A program made the translations under genes and the position numbers. From the NCBI GenBank assembly GCA_963701015.1, contig OY969556.1:1488001-1552000 (forward strand): a stretch of 64,000 nt of DNA. Reading direction: 5' to 3'. This document shows, one piece after another, positions 8,985-17,673 of this stretch. The notes under the pieces were generated by a model, which was not told the DNA's origin, did no database searches, and saw only the letters and a program-made list of their open reading frames with translations. Within the stretch, counting starts at the first letter, position 1; each line of letters starts with the position of its first letter. The stretch is from MFD09286-c1 sp963701015 (lineage in GTDB: Bacteria; Bacteroidota; Bacteroidia; Bacteroidales; DTGW01).

Positions 8985-9656
8985 TCATTTGTCATCATTT
9001 TCCACCAATAAAAGCTGTTCACATTCATTAAAATCCAATTCGTTAAAACTATGGATGATTTTGTCGGCAAAATTTATCCGGTCCTCAGAAAAAGTTGTGG
9101 TTATGCCTATCACTTTCATTCCTGCTGCCAATGCCGATTGAATGCCAAAAATAGAATCTTCTATAACAACACAACTTTCAGGTTCAACACCCAGTTTTTC
9201 AGCGGCAACTATATATATTTCAGGATCGGGCTTAGCATGTTTAACGAAAGTTTCATCAACCAAAACATCGAAAAAACCACGAATGTCGAGCTTATCTAAA
9301 ACAAAATCGAGATTTACCGTTGGAGCCGATGTTGCAACTGCCAACCGAACATTATTCTTTTTAAGTTCGAATAAAAGTTTCATCAAGCCATCAGGCGCTT
9401 TTATTATTTTTGAAAAATTTTCACGATATAAAGCTTCCTTTTCTTCAGCAATTTCAAGAATTCTTTTTTCATCCGTAATACCTAAAAAACGTTCAATAAA
9501 AATTTTATTGGAACCTCCAAAAATATCTTTAACATCAGCTTCTGAAACTATTTTACCAAATTTTTCGAACATCATTCGCCATGTTATATCATGAATGCTA
9601 CTATTCTCAACCAACACTCCATCCATATCAAATATAACAGCCATTTTTCTTCCCAT
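8985..9656 (-). CDS. HAD-superfamily phosphatase/phosphomutase (subfamily IA)
   Basis: Cytoplasmic HAD hydrolase of the beta-phosphoglucomutase-like group. The nucleophile and acid/base are Asp10 and Asp12 in FDMDGVL. Motif II is Ser/Thr109-110 (ATSAP), motif III Lys142 (KHAKPDPEIY), and motif IV Glu166-Asp167 (VIEDSIFGIQSA). An alpha-helical cap spans about 17-85. Likely substrates are sugar phosphates or nucleotide monophosphates; the sequence does not decide. Its position between ABC ATPase (9724) and permease (8898) genes, with gaps of only 67-86 bases, makes it part of the export operon, an unusual guest. Confidence 0.88.
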   Translation of the reverse strand: MGRKMAVIFDMDGVLVENSSIHDITWRMMFEKFGKIVSEADVKDIFGGSNKIFIERFLGITDEKRILEIAEEKEALYRENFSKIIKAPDGLMKLLFELKKNNVRLAVATSAPTVNLDFVLDKLDIRGFFDVLVDETFVKHAKPDPEIYIVAAEKLGVEPESCVVIEDSIFGIQSALAAGMKVIGITTTFSEDRINFADKIIHSFNELDFNECEQLLLVENDDK

Positions 9657-9723
9657 ATATTTAGATACTAATTTTATTACTTTAATTCATTATAATTTAT
9701 AATTCGTCATTTGTAATTTGCTA

Positions 9724-10464
9724 TTATTCCTTATTTCTTGCAATTTTAAAAAATACCTCATCCATATTATTTACTTCAAAATTTTCTTTTAAAGCCTGTG
9801 GTGTATCCAATGCAACAATTCTACCTTCCGACATTATGGAAACCCGGTTGCAATATTCTGCCTCATCCATATAATGTGTTGTTACAAATACGGTTATGCC
9901 ATCATTGGAAGCCTGATAAATTAAATCCCAGAATTGCCGGCGCGTAACAGGGTCGACCCCGCCGGTTGGTTCATCAAGAAAAACAATTTCGGGACGATGA
10001 AATATTGCCACTGAAAACGCAAGTTTTTGCTTCCATCCTAATGGAATATCTTCAATAAGCTTATTGCGCATTTCGTTCATTCCCAAACGTTCAAGAAGCT
10101 CGTCAGTGCGGTTTTTTATTTCACCATTTCTTAAGCCATAAATTCCACCATAAAACCGAATATTTTCAACAATAGTCAAATCGTTATATAAAGAAAATTT
10201 TTGGCTCATATAGCCAATATTCTTTTTAATTTCTTCACTTTGTTTATATGCATCAAAACCTGCAACATTAACATCTCCCGAGGTTGGTGATGATAAACCG
10301 CACAAAATCCGGATGGCAGTTGTTTTTCCGGCACCATTTGCTCCCAAAAATCCGAAAATTTCACCTCTATAAACATTAAAAGTTAGGTTATCATTGGCAA
10401 CAAAGCTCCCAAACTTTTTCATCAAATTTTTTACTTGTATAACCGTTTCGGTGGTAGAAACCAT
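9724..10464 (-). CDS. ABC exporter ATPase, YbhF C-domain-like
   Basis: ATPase subunit of the drug exporter. Walker A GANGAGKT is at residues 41-48, the Q-loop Gln at 88, Walker B FLDEP at 162-166 with catalytic Glu165, and the H-loop His at 197 (TTHYMDEA). The ABC signature is degenerate: PLGWKQ (141-146) replaces LSGGQ. In E. coli YbhF two such domains are fused; here the partner is the separate gene at 10531. The degenerate signature here faces the partner's non-canonical site, so the pair should have one active and one inactive ATP site. Confidence 0.92.
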   Translation of the reverse strand: MVSTTETVIQVKNLMKKFGSFVANDNLTFNVYRGEIFGFLGANGAGKTTAIRILCGLSSPTSGDVNVAGFDAYKQSEEIKKNIGYMSQKFSLYNDLTIVENIRFYGGIYGLRNGEIKNRTDELLERLGMNEMRNKLIEDIPLGWKQKLAFSVAIFHRPEIVFLDEPTGGVDPVTRRQFWDLIYQASNDGITVFVTTHYMDEAEYCNRVSIMSEGRIVALDTPQALKENFEVNNMDEVFFKIARNKE

Positions 10465-10530
10465 TTTTCTTCTTTTTTGAATATAGTATTTATAATAGTA
10501 ACAAATCAGTAAATAATTTTATAAGATCAA

Positions 10531-11436
10531 TTAATTTGTCATCAATTTCATAAAACAATCTTCAATTCCAGCATTTATTTCAGTTAATTCTATTTCAGTA
10601 TGATTTTTATTTTTTAAATAATCAAGTAAATCTTTTTGATTATCGCTTTCATTCAAAGTTATATGAACATCTTGTCCGAATAAATAAGCGCTTTTACAGT
10701 ATTTATATTCCAACATATCATTTTTAAGGCCATAAATATTATTTGATTTCAGCGACCAAAGTGGCTCGCCAAATTGTGCAACAATTTTTTCAGGCGCATC
10801 AATTGACATGATAGAACCTTTTTGTATAAGGGCAACCCTGTCGCATAAGCTTGCTTCATCCATATATGGAGTTGAAACAACAATTGTTATATTTTTTTTC
10901 TGAAGCCCTTTCAACATTTGCCAAAATTCCTTTCGCGAAACCGCATCAACACCTGTTGTTGGCTCATCCAAAATTAATACTTTGGGTTTATGAATTAAAG
11001 CGCACGAAAGTGCAAGCTTTTGTTTCATTCCACCCGAAAGTTTGCCGGCAGGACGTTTTTTAAATGGCTCAATGTGAACATATATATCTTTTATTAAATC
11101 GTAATTTTCTTCAATTGTAGTTCCGAATATCGTAGCAAAAAAAGTTAAATTTTCTTCAACCGATAAATCCTGATATAACGAAAACCGCCCTGGCATATAT
11201 CCCAGAATTTTTCGCAATTGCTTATAGTCTTTTACCGTGTTTAAACTACAAACTTCAGCTATACCGCTATCAGGAATTAATAATGAAGTAAGTATCCTGA
11301 AAATTGTAGTTTTTCCTGCTCCATCTGGTCCAATAAATCCAAATAATTCATTTTCATTTATATTAAATGATAAATTTTCAATGGCTTTAATTTGACCGTA
11401 CGACTTAGTTATATTTTCTGCCTGAATTGCGAACAT
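10531..11436 (-). CDS. ABC exporter ATPase, YbhF N-domain-like
   Basis: Second ATPase of the exporter. Walker A GPDGAGKT (36-43), a canonical LSGGM signature (133-137) and Walker B LILDEP (154-159) with Glu158 are intact. The Q-loop Gln is replaced by Gly83 (GYMPGRFSLY) and the H-loop His by Pro190 (STPYMDEA). Residues 225-301 form a C-terminal extension. It sits between the HlyD adaptor gene (11512) and the other ATPase gene. The complementary defects in the two ATPases indicate an obligate heterodimer with a single hydrolytic site. Confidence 0.92.
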   Translation of the reverse strand: MFAIQAENITKSYGQIKAIENLSFNINENELFGFIGPDGAGKTTIFRILTSLLIPDSGIAEVCSLNTVKDYKQLRKILGYMPGRFSLYQDLSVEENLTFFATIFGTTIEENYDLIKDIYVHIEPFKKRPAGKLSGGMKQKLALSCALIHKPKVLILDEPTTGVDAVSRKEFWQMLKGLQKKNITIVVSTPYMDEASLCDRVALIQKGSIMSIDAPEKIVAQFGEPLWSLKSNNIYGLKNDMLEYKYCKSAYLFGQDVHITLNESDNQKDLLDYLKNKNHTEIELTEINAGIEDCFMKLMTN

Positions 11437-11511
11437 TATAATTATATTGAATTAAATACTTTTTTTGATTTTGGAGTATCGTTTAATTTCTATTTAATAT
11501 TGCAATAATTT

Positions 11512-12390
11512 TTAAAATTTCACTTCGCCCGGCATTCCAATCTTAATTGATCCATCGTTTACAACATCAACTTTAACAGCATAAACCAGGTTAACCCGTT
11601 CGTCCTTGGTTTGAATAATTTTAGGTGTGAATTCAGCTTGTTGTGAAATCCAACTTATTGTACCTTCTAATTTTTTGTTTTCACTTTCACTTTTATCAAC
11701 AAAAACAGATACTTTCTGACCCAATTTAATATTTGGCAATTGGGCTCCCGAAACATACACACGCAGCCGAAGTACTGACAAATTGGCTATTTTAAACAAA
11801 ACTTTTCCTGGAACAATAATTTCACCTTGTTCAACATATTTTTCCAAAACCGTACCGTCAACAGGGCTGCGGATTAGTGACTTTGAAAGCTGATCGTTAA
11901 CTTGTGCAACCTGATATTGCAGAGCCTGAATTTCACTATTAATTGCAATGTTTTGTACTTTAGTAGAAACAATTTGGCTGTTTATAACATCAACCTGACC
12001 GTTAATATCGTCTAATTGCTTAGATGGTGCGGCATTAGAAGCTACAAGTTTTTTTATTCTTGCCTGATCAATAAGTAAAGTTTTCTTTTGTTCATCAAGA
12101 ACCTGGATTTGGGCATGCACTTGATCTAATTTAGCTTTAGTGGCCTGGGTTTGTGCAATTAATTGAAGTTTGTGTAAATAATTAGGAACAGAATCAATAA
12201 TTCCAACCACTTCTTTATTGTTAAGATGCTGGCCTTCTACAATAGAAAATTTCACCACTTGGCCCTGGACTTCAGCTCCGGTAAGAATTTCAGTTGCTTC
12301 AAAATTCCCATAAGCATCAGAAATATTATTCCCGGAACCACAGGATGCTATCAAAAGAGGTAAAATTGCAAATATCCATTTTGTTTTCAT
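11512..12390 (-). CDS. HlyD/RND-type periplasmic adaptor lipoprotein
   Basis: Membrane-fusion protein linking the ABC permeases to the TolC-type outer-membrane channel. A signal peptide ends at a lipobox with Cys17 (LLIASC). The lipoyl-like half-motifs are near 38-65 (GAEVQGQVVKFSIVEGQ) and 175-200 (SLIRSPVDGTVLEKYVEQGE). The intervening residues 75-170 form a long coiled-coil hairpin rich in Gln and Lys. The beta-barrel domain follows, ending in GMPGEVKF. At 292 residues it resembles YbhG. The gaps are 55 bases to the TolC gene upstream and 75 bases to the ATPase gene downstream. Confidence 0.9.
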   Translation of the reverse strand: MKTKWIFAILPLLIASCGSGNNISDAYGNFEATEILTGAEVQGQVVKFSIVEGQHLNNKEVVGIIDSVPNYLHKLQLIAQTQATKAKLDQVHAQIQVLDEQKKTLLIDQARIKKLVASNAAPSKQLDDINGQVDVINSQIVSTKVQNIAINSEIQALQYQVAQVNDQLSKSLIRSPVDGTVLEKYVEQGEIIVPGKVLFKIANLSVLRLRVYVSGAQLPNIKLGQKVSVFVDKSESENKKLEGTISWISQQAEFTPKIIQTKDERVNLVYAVKVDVVNDGSIKIGMPGEVKF

Positions 12391-12445
12391 ATCATTTTTG
12401 TTTAATAGTATTTCTTAATCATCTTTTAAAATCAATCATTTGACA

Positions 12446-13735
12446 TTAAAGTTGCCCTTTAATAGTGAAGTAATTCACCTTTTCCTGAACTAATTGTATT
12501 TGGTGTGTTTGCATTTGAATTTTTGCCTGTATTTCGGCATTAAAATCATTTATATAATCAGATGCTGTAATAGTGCCATGTTCTAGTTTTAACGATGATC
12601 GCTGAGATACTTCGGAACGTAAGTTAACAATAGCACTATCGGTTACAATAGATTTTTCAAGTTGGGCAATTCTGCTTTTGCTTGCATCAATTGAAATTCT
12701 AAGGCTTTGTTCAACAGCTTGTTTTTTTGAGTCCACCATATCGCTTTGAATCAACAACTCCTGTCTGTCGTTAGAAGTTTTGTTCCAATCCCATATATTC
12801 CATTTAAAGTTGATACCGACTATCCAAAATGACGAAAAATCATTGGAAAGCATATTAAATCCAGGTCTTCCATAACCTCCTTCGGAAAAGGCATAAACTC
12901 TTGGTAAACGTTGCGATTTAACTAACTTATCAGAGAATCCTAAAGATATTTTCTGGGCATCAAAAGCATTCAATTCAGCCCGATGGAATGAACCAGTGTC
13001 AGCTATTTCAACCACAGGTTCTTCAATTTTTAAACTGTCGTTTAAATTTTTGCCAGTTAATTCTGCAAGTATTTCAATATTAGTTGAATAATTGATTTGC
13101 AATTCCTCAATCTGCTGCTGGTTTTTCAATAATTCAATATTGATATTATCTAAATCGGATTGCTGTAGGATTCCATTTTTTACGCCCGATTCAATTTTTT
13201 TCTGTTGTTCAGTTAAATTTGATTTTACGTTTTTTATCAACTTCAAATTTTCTTTCAGCAATAATAGGTTGAAATATACCTGATTTACCTGTTCGTTTAT
13301 TTTATGCAATTCACTTTCATTTTGGTATAAATCAGCATCAGAAGATGCTTCAGCGATTTTCTTTTGTGCCGAGACACTTCCACCATCGTACAACATTTGG
13401 TTTACATCAACATATGCTTTGTATTGGTCAGCAGAAGTTTTAAAACTAGCTGGATTTATTGGCGTTCCCTGAGTAAGTTTGTTAACTAGTGCAGATGGTA
13501 ATTGCGTTACATCACTTTGATAAGTTGCCTGACCTGTAGCGTTAAGTTGTGGAAACCATTGGGTTTTAACACTTTTAATTTTTAAATTGGTATTGTCGAT
13601 AATCCTTTGTTTATCTGAAAAATAAGGATGACTTTCCCTTGCCAGTTTTATGCATTCAAACAAACTTAGTTTTTCAGTATCCTGACCAATTAATTTGGGC
13701 GATATAAATAGAAGTAAAAATATTAACCGCTTCAT
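12446..13735 (-). CDS. TolC-family outer-membrane efflux channel
   Basis: Outer-membrane exit duct of the tripartite exporter. The chosen start (ATG at 13735) gives a signal peptide MKRLIFLLLFISPKLIGQ; an upstream in-frame ATG at 13765 would place ten polar residues before it and overlap the TetR gene. Two OEP repeats are visible: N-terminal LSLFECIKLARESHPY to about residue 215, and C-terminal from about 225, with coiled-coil segments such as NLTEQQKKIESG and AVEQSLRISIDASKSRIAQL. The barrel strand FSSFWIVGINFKWNIWDW is near 300. It is 7 bases downstream of the TetR stop, so probably cotranscribed. Confidence 0.9.
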   Translation of the reverse strand: MKRLIFLLLFISPKLIGQDTEKLSLFECIKLARESHPYFSDKQRIIDNTNLKIKSVKTQWFPQLNATGQATYQSDVTQLPSALVNKLTQGTPINPASFKTSADQYKAYVDVNQMLYDGGSVSAQKKIAEASSDADLYQNESELHKINEQVNQVYFNLLLLKENLKLIKNVKSNLTEQQKKIESGVKNGILQQSDLDNINIELLKNQQQIEELQINYSTNIEILAELTGKNLNDSLKIEEPVVEIADTGSFHRAELNAFDAQKISLGFSDKLVKSQRLPRVYAFSEGGYGRPGFNMLSNDFSSFWIVGINFKWNIWDWNKTSNDRQELLIQSDMVDSKKQAVEQSLRISIDASKSRIAQLEKSIVTDSAIVNLRSEVSQRSSLKLEHGTITASDYINDFNAEIQAKIQMQTHQIQLVQEKVNYFTIKGQL

Positions 13736-13742
13736 AATCAAT

Positions 13743-14366
13743 TTATTTAATTTGTATTGAATCAATGATAAATTTCGAAACTTCCTTTTTGCGCAATTCT
13801 ATAAATGCACTATAATTATTGGCGTTTCCACGAAAAATAATTCCTGTAATTATGGGTTTCGCAATAATGGGAAAAATACAGAGGCTTATAATATTAACAA
13901 TAAGTTCCTCGGTTTTAATTGATCTGATAGTTCCTTTTTTTATTTCTTTCTGGACAAGCTCTTCAAATTTTCCAATAATGTTCTTTTTAACAATTGGCGT
14001 TAATTCAAATATTGACAAAAGTCGCTGAGGATTCCGGTTTAATTCATTAATTATAAATACCGGAATGTGAGGATTTTTTAGAATTAAGCTAATATAATTG
14101 TCAACAAAATATTCAATTTTTTCAAATAAAGGTTTTTCACTTTCCATTATTTCAATCATATTTGAAAAAAACTCGCCCATTACTTTTTCAAATATTGCGG
14201 TAAAAAGCTTTTCCTTTGTTCTGTAATAATAATGGAGTAAAGCCTTATTTATACCTGCCCTTTGTGAAATTTCTTCCATTCGGGTACCATCAAAACCCTT
14301 TTCAGTAAAAACATCCTGGGCGGTTTCAAAAATCAGCTCTTCTGTTTGTTTTTCATGGGTTGTCAT
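13743..14366 (-). CDS. TetR/AcrR-family regulator of the export operon
   Basis: DNA-binding repressor of the CecR/AcrR type. The N-terminal helix-turn-helix is at residues 10-55 (FTEKGFDGTRMEEISQRAGI, then KALLHYYYRTKEKLF). The C-terminal ligand and dimer domain spans 60-207. First gene of the eight-gene minus-strand operon, so it probably represses itself and the exporter. Repeated TTAGTT..AACTAA palindromes lie directly upstream. The ligand cannot be read from sequence. Confidence 0.92.
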   Translation of the reverse strand: MTTHEKQTEELIFETAQDVFTEKGFDGTRMEEISQRAGINKALLHYYYRTKEKLFTAIFEKVMGEFFSNMIEIMESEKPLFEKIEYFVDNYISLILKNPHIPVFIINELNRNPQRLLSIFELTPIVKKNIIGKFEELVQKEIKKGTIRSIKTEELIVNIISLCIFPIIAKPIITGIIFRGNANNYSAFIELRKKEVSKFIIDSIQIK

Positions 14367-14377
14367 TAATTAACCAT

Positions 14378-14439
14378 TTAGTTAAACTAATTAATTTAAT
14401 CTATTGGACAAAGATATTTTATTTATTTAGTTTAACAAA
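14378..14439. promoter_or_regulatory. Probable TetR operators: repeated TTAGTTnAACTAA palindromes
   Basis: A perfect 13-bp palindrome, TTAGTTAAACTAA, occupies 14378-14390, 12 bases before the TetR start codon. A near copy, TTAGTTTAACAAA, is at 14427-14439, and a half-site TTAGTTAAAATTT at 14453-14465. The location and symmetry fit self-regulation of the operon. Binding is inferred, not shown. Confidence 0.5.
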
Positions 14440-14595
14440 TAAATTTAATAATTTAGTTAAAATTTATAATAAGTTCTATTTCAGACTAAATATCTGATTT
14501 GCAGACATTGCTTATTTATTAATCAATTATAACATTGGGTTTCATATGAAAAAATTATATATTTGAAACCAAAACCTAGAATTGATCTAACCAAA

Positions 14596-15378
14596 ATGCT
14601 AAAGAAGATTTCATTCCTTGTTGTTGCAGCGGGATTAACTATTGTTGCAGTTTTTATTCAACAATTTTCATCATCTGATCGTCCTTATAAGACCTCAATT
14701 GATATTAATAACCAAAGTTATAATGTTAAATTACCTGTGGTTCATGAAGGAAACAGGGAGTGTTTAATTGAAATTAATATTGGAGATACAAGTATTCATG
14801 GTCAGGTTTTTTATAAACGATACAAATTCAATGAAGATTGGAAAATAAACCAATTGGTAAGCATGAATGAAAATATGGTCAGTATTTTACCACAACAAAA
14901 TCCCAATGTTAAAATTGCATATTACGTTAAATTGGAATCAAAAGGAATGCATTATTATATTGCCAAGGATAATCCAATTATTATTCGATTTCAGGGTGAA
15001 ATTCCGAAATATATTCAATTTCCGCAGGTAGCAATAATGTTTTTAGCACTTATTTTTGCCTGTTTTTCTGGTATACTAGCACTATTTAATGTGGATAGTT
15101 ATATAAAATATTCAAAAATAACATTCTATTTATTTACTATTTCGGCATTTATACTTAGTTTAATTGTTCATATCATTTCATTCAGGCATATAATTCTAAA
15201 CTTAAGTATTTACAACGACTTGACATTTTATAAAAATCTTGTTATATTCCTCCTCTGGTTTGGTGTTTACCAATTAAACAAAAAGCATTCAATTCGAATT
15301 TTAGTATTTATTGTTGCTATAATTACACTTATGCTTTATTGTTTACCACAACATTTATTAATTTCATTAATTCATTAA
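14596..15378 (+). CDS. Hypothetical membrane protein with periplasmic beta domain
   Basis: No family recognised. From the ATG at 14596 a TM segment (residues 4-22, ISFLVVAAGLTIVAVFI) leads into a periplasmic beta-rich domain (about 25-145). Four further membrane segments follow: IMFLALIFACFSGILALF, ITFYLFTISAFILSLIVHII, LVIFLLWFGVYQL and ILVFIVAIITLMLYC. An in-frame TTG at 14563 would add 11 charged residues; ATG is preferred because this genome rarely lacks one. The 3' end overlaps the convergent OmpA-family gene by four bases. Confidence 0.65.
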   Translation: MLKKISFLVVAAGLTIVAVFIQQFSSSDRPYKTSIDINNQSYNVKLPVVHEGNRECLIEINIGDTSIHGQVFYKRYKFNEDWKINQLVSMNENMVSILPQQNPNVKIAYYVKLESKGMHYYIAKDNPIIIRFQGEIPKYIQFPQVAIMFLALIFACFSGILALFNVDSYIKYSKITFYLFTISAFILSLIVHIISFRHIILNLSIYNDLTFYKNLVIFLLWFGVYQLNKKHSIRILVFIVAIITLMLYCLPQHLLISLIH

Positions 15379-17300
15379 TATCCTATTATTTTAAATTCTG
15401 TCCTTCGGTTTACAGCACGGCCTTCTTCAGTATTATTGTCAGCAATGGGCTGTGTTTTACCATAGCCTTTATATACAATCCTCGACTGAACAATACCTTT
15501 ATTAACTAAATAATTAGCAACTGTTTTTGCCCGGTTTTCACTTAATTGTTGATTAAAATTATCACTTCCAATGTTATCGGTATAACCGCTGACTTCAATT
15601 TTAATTGTAGGGTTTTCATTCATAAATTGAATTAACTTAGTTAATTCAGCAGTTGACTCGTCTTGCAATTCAGTAGAATTTGTATCGAAGAAAATATTTT
15701 TCAAAATGACTTTATTTCCGTTCTTAATAGGTTGCAGTGCAACATCCATGTAAAAGGGTTTTGATTTATCATGAATTCCTGATAGGTTAAAATTCTCGGA
15801 ATAAAATAAATATCCTTTTCGCGATACATTTAAAGCATAATTTTTATCAGTTGGAATACAAACCAGAAATTCTCCATTAAATCTATTAGATGTAGCCTGG
15901 TTAATTATAGCTGTACTTTTTAAATCAATTAATTCAAAGTTGGCTTCTAACGGCACTTTTGTTTCTGCATCATAAACTTTGCCTTTCATATATGAAACCA
16001 GCAAAGGTCGAGCTGCTTTATATAAATCAAAATCAAAAATATCGCGACCTTTTTCAGGAATACGGTTTGATGAAAAATAGGCATGGTTACCTTTCGAATT
16101 TACAACCAAACCTATTTCGTCAGCAAATGTATTAATAGGATAACCTAAATTTACTGGTGTTGACCATTTGCCTTCAGCCTTTTTCCGACTGTAGAAAAGA
16201 TCCTGGCCGCCCATTCCAGGCCAACCGTCTGAAGCAAAATACAAAGTTTGATTATCGGGATGAATATATGGTGATTGGTCATCATCGGGTGTATTTATGC
16301 TATCGCCTATATTTACTGGAACTCCCCATTTGTTATCATTGCCTAATGAAGAGACCCAAATATCATATCCGCCTTTTCCACCGGGTCGGTTACTTGTAAA
16401 ATACAAATCTTTTCCGTCAGACGAAATTGAAGGTTGCTTTTCGGAATAGCCTGAATTTATGGGTTCTCCTAAATTTTTAGGTTCCGACCAACCTATATCG
16501 GTTTTAACGGTAACATAAATATCGCATTTACCAAGACCATCGGGCCTGTTACAAGCTGTAAAGTACATTTTAAATCCATCACTAGTTATTGATTCAGCAC
16601 CTTCGTTGTCCATAGTATTTACAGGATAACCTACAGGTCTTGCCAATTGCCAGACGCTGTCCTTTAATAAACTAAAATATAAATCTTCCTGACGGTTATG
16701 AAATGGATTTAAATTGTTTTCATTAATTGGTAATAGCCTTGTAAAAACAAGCATTTCTTCATCGGCCGATAAACTTGGCCAATATTCATCGTAATTCGAA
16801 TTAACATTATTGCCTATATTTTCAGGCTTAAATGGAACCGGATGTGCAATTGCCTGAATAGCAAATTTACAATTGCTGATAATTTTGTCTGTTTCTTTCT
16901 CTTGCGAAGGTGTAACCTGTTTTATGTCTTTAAACTTTTGTGCATAAATTAAAGCTTCGTCATATTTTCCGGTTTTATATAATGCTTCTGTTAAAAAAAA
17001 ATAGGCAACCGGATATTTATCAGCACCAACATTCATTGCATTTCTGCAACATTCAACAACTTTTTCCTGGTTACCCATATAATCATAAGCATCAGCCATC
17101 AATAAATATGCTTCTAAAAATTTATCGTCAGTTTTTATAGCGAGTTGAAGTATTTCAACAACATCGGGATAATCGCGCATTTGCATTTTTCGCATGGCTT
17201 CTTCATAATAACTTATTGCCTTTTTCGATTTTGTTGAATAATCCTGTGCTGTTACACAAATTGATACAAATAGAAACATTGCCAATACTGCAAACTTCAT
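15375..17300 (-). CDS. PorE-like TPR/PD40/OmpA envelope protein
   Basis: Periplasmic protein expected to tie an outer-membrane assembly to peptidoglycan. Start at ATG 17300 gives signal peptide MKFAVLAMFLFVSICVTAQ. Domains in order: TPR helices (about 22-160), PD40 beta-propeller repeats (about 185-425, e.g. PSLSADEEMLVFTR, QPSISSDGKDLYFTSNRPGG), a carboxypeptidase regulatory-like domain (440-520), and an OmpA peptidoglycan-binding domain (540-641) with GYTDNIGSDNFNQQLSENRA. This order matches PorE of the type IX secretion system, but the lipobox of PorE is absent and such paralogues are common. The gap to the upstream frameshifted gene is 37 bases. Confidence 0.85.
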   Translation of the reverse strand: MKFAVLAMFLFVSICVTAQDYSTKSKKAISYYEEAMRKMQMRDYPDVVEILQLAIKTDDKFLEAYLLMADAYDYMGNQEKVVECCRNAMNVGADKYPVAYFFLTEALYKTGKYDEALIYAQKFKDIKQVTPSQEKETDKIISNCKFAIQAIAHPVPFKPENIGNNVNSNYDEYWPSLSADEEMLVFTRLLPINENNLNPFHNRQEDLYFSLLKDSVWQLARPVGYPVNTMDNEGAESITSDGFKMYFTACNRPDGLGKCDIYVTVKTDIGWSEPKNLGEPINSGYSEKQPSISSDGKDLYFTSNRPGGKGGYDIWVSSLGNDNKWGVPVNIGDSINTPDDDQSPYIHPDNQTLYFASDGWPGMGGQDLFYSRKKAEGKWSTPVNLGYPINTFADEIGLVVNSKGNHAYFSSNRIPEKGRDIFDFDLYKAARPLLVSYMKGKVYDAETKVPLEANFELIDLKSTAIINQATSNRFNGEFLVCIPTDKNYALNVSRKGYLFYSENFNLSGIHDKSKPFYMDVALQPIKNGNKVILKNIFFDTNSTELQDESTAELTKLIQFMNENPTIKIEVSGYTDNIGSDNFNQQLSENRAKTVANYLVNKGIVQSRIVYKGYGKTQPIADNNTEEGRAVNRRTEFKIIGY

Positions 17301-17337
17301 AATTATAAAATTGAATTGAGAATCAAAGATAAAGAAT

Positions 17338-17673
17338 TTACCAAAAACGGATTTTAAATAAAGTTCCCGGTCGATATTTATTATATTCGCATGAAACCAT
17401 TGCTTCATGGTTTGAAATAAATGTTATTCCTTCGGTCTGGAAACCAAAATAATTTTCCCAGTTCAAATAAGCTGCCTTGTGAAGCGTAATGTTTTGAAGC
17501 GAAAATTTGTTCATCACATACACAAAAGGATAATAGTTTTTATAGCCTAATAGGGCAACTTCTTTTTTATCGGGCGAAAGTGACGCTGCAGTTACCAATC
17601 CGTCCAAATAAATTGTTTTTACCGGAACAATGGTATAATTTCCTGGTTTTGATGGAACAAAATAAATATGACA
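17338..17673 (-). pseudogene. Displaced 3' part of the beta-propeller-like gene
   Basis: In this frame the sequence continues sensibly as CHIYFVPSKPGNYTIVPVKT, then YLDGLVTAASLSPDKKEVAL and on to TLFKIRFW. It joins the upstream ORF (17619-18224) near a run of five A (17673-17677 on the plus strand). Loss of one base in that run would produce the break. No ATG starts this part, so it is not an independent gene. Confidence 0.7.

Noticed and set aside
9142..9594. 150-codon antisense ORF
   Set aside because: Lies fully inside the HAD phosphatase gene, whose motifs are intact on the other strand.
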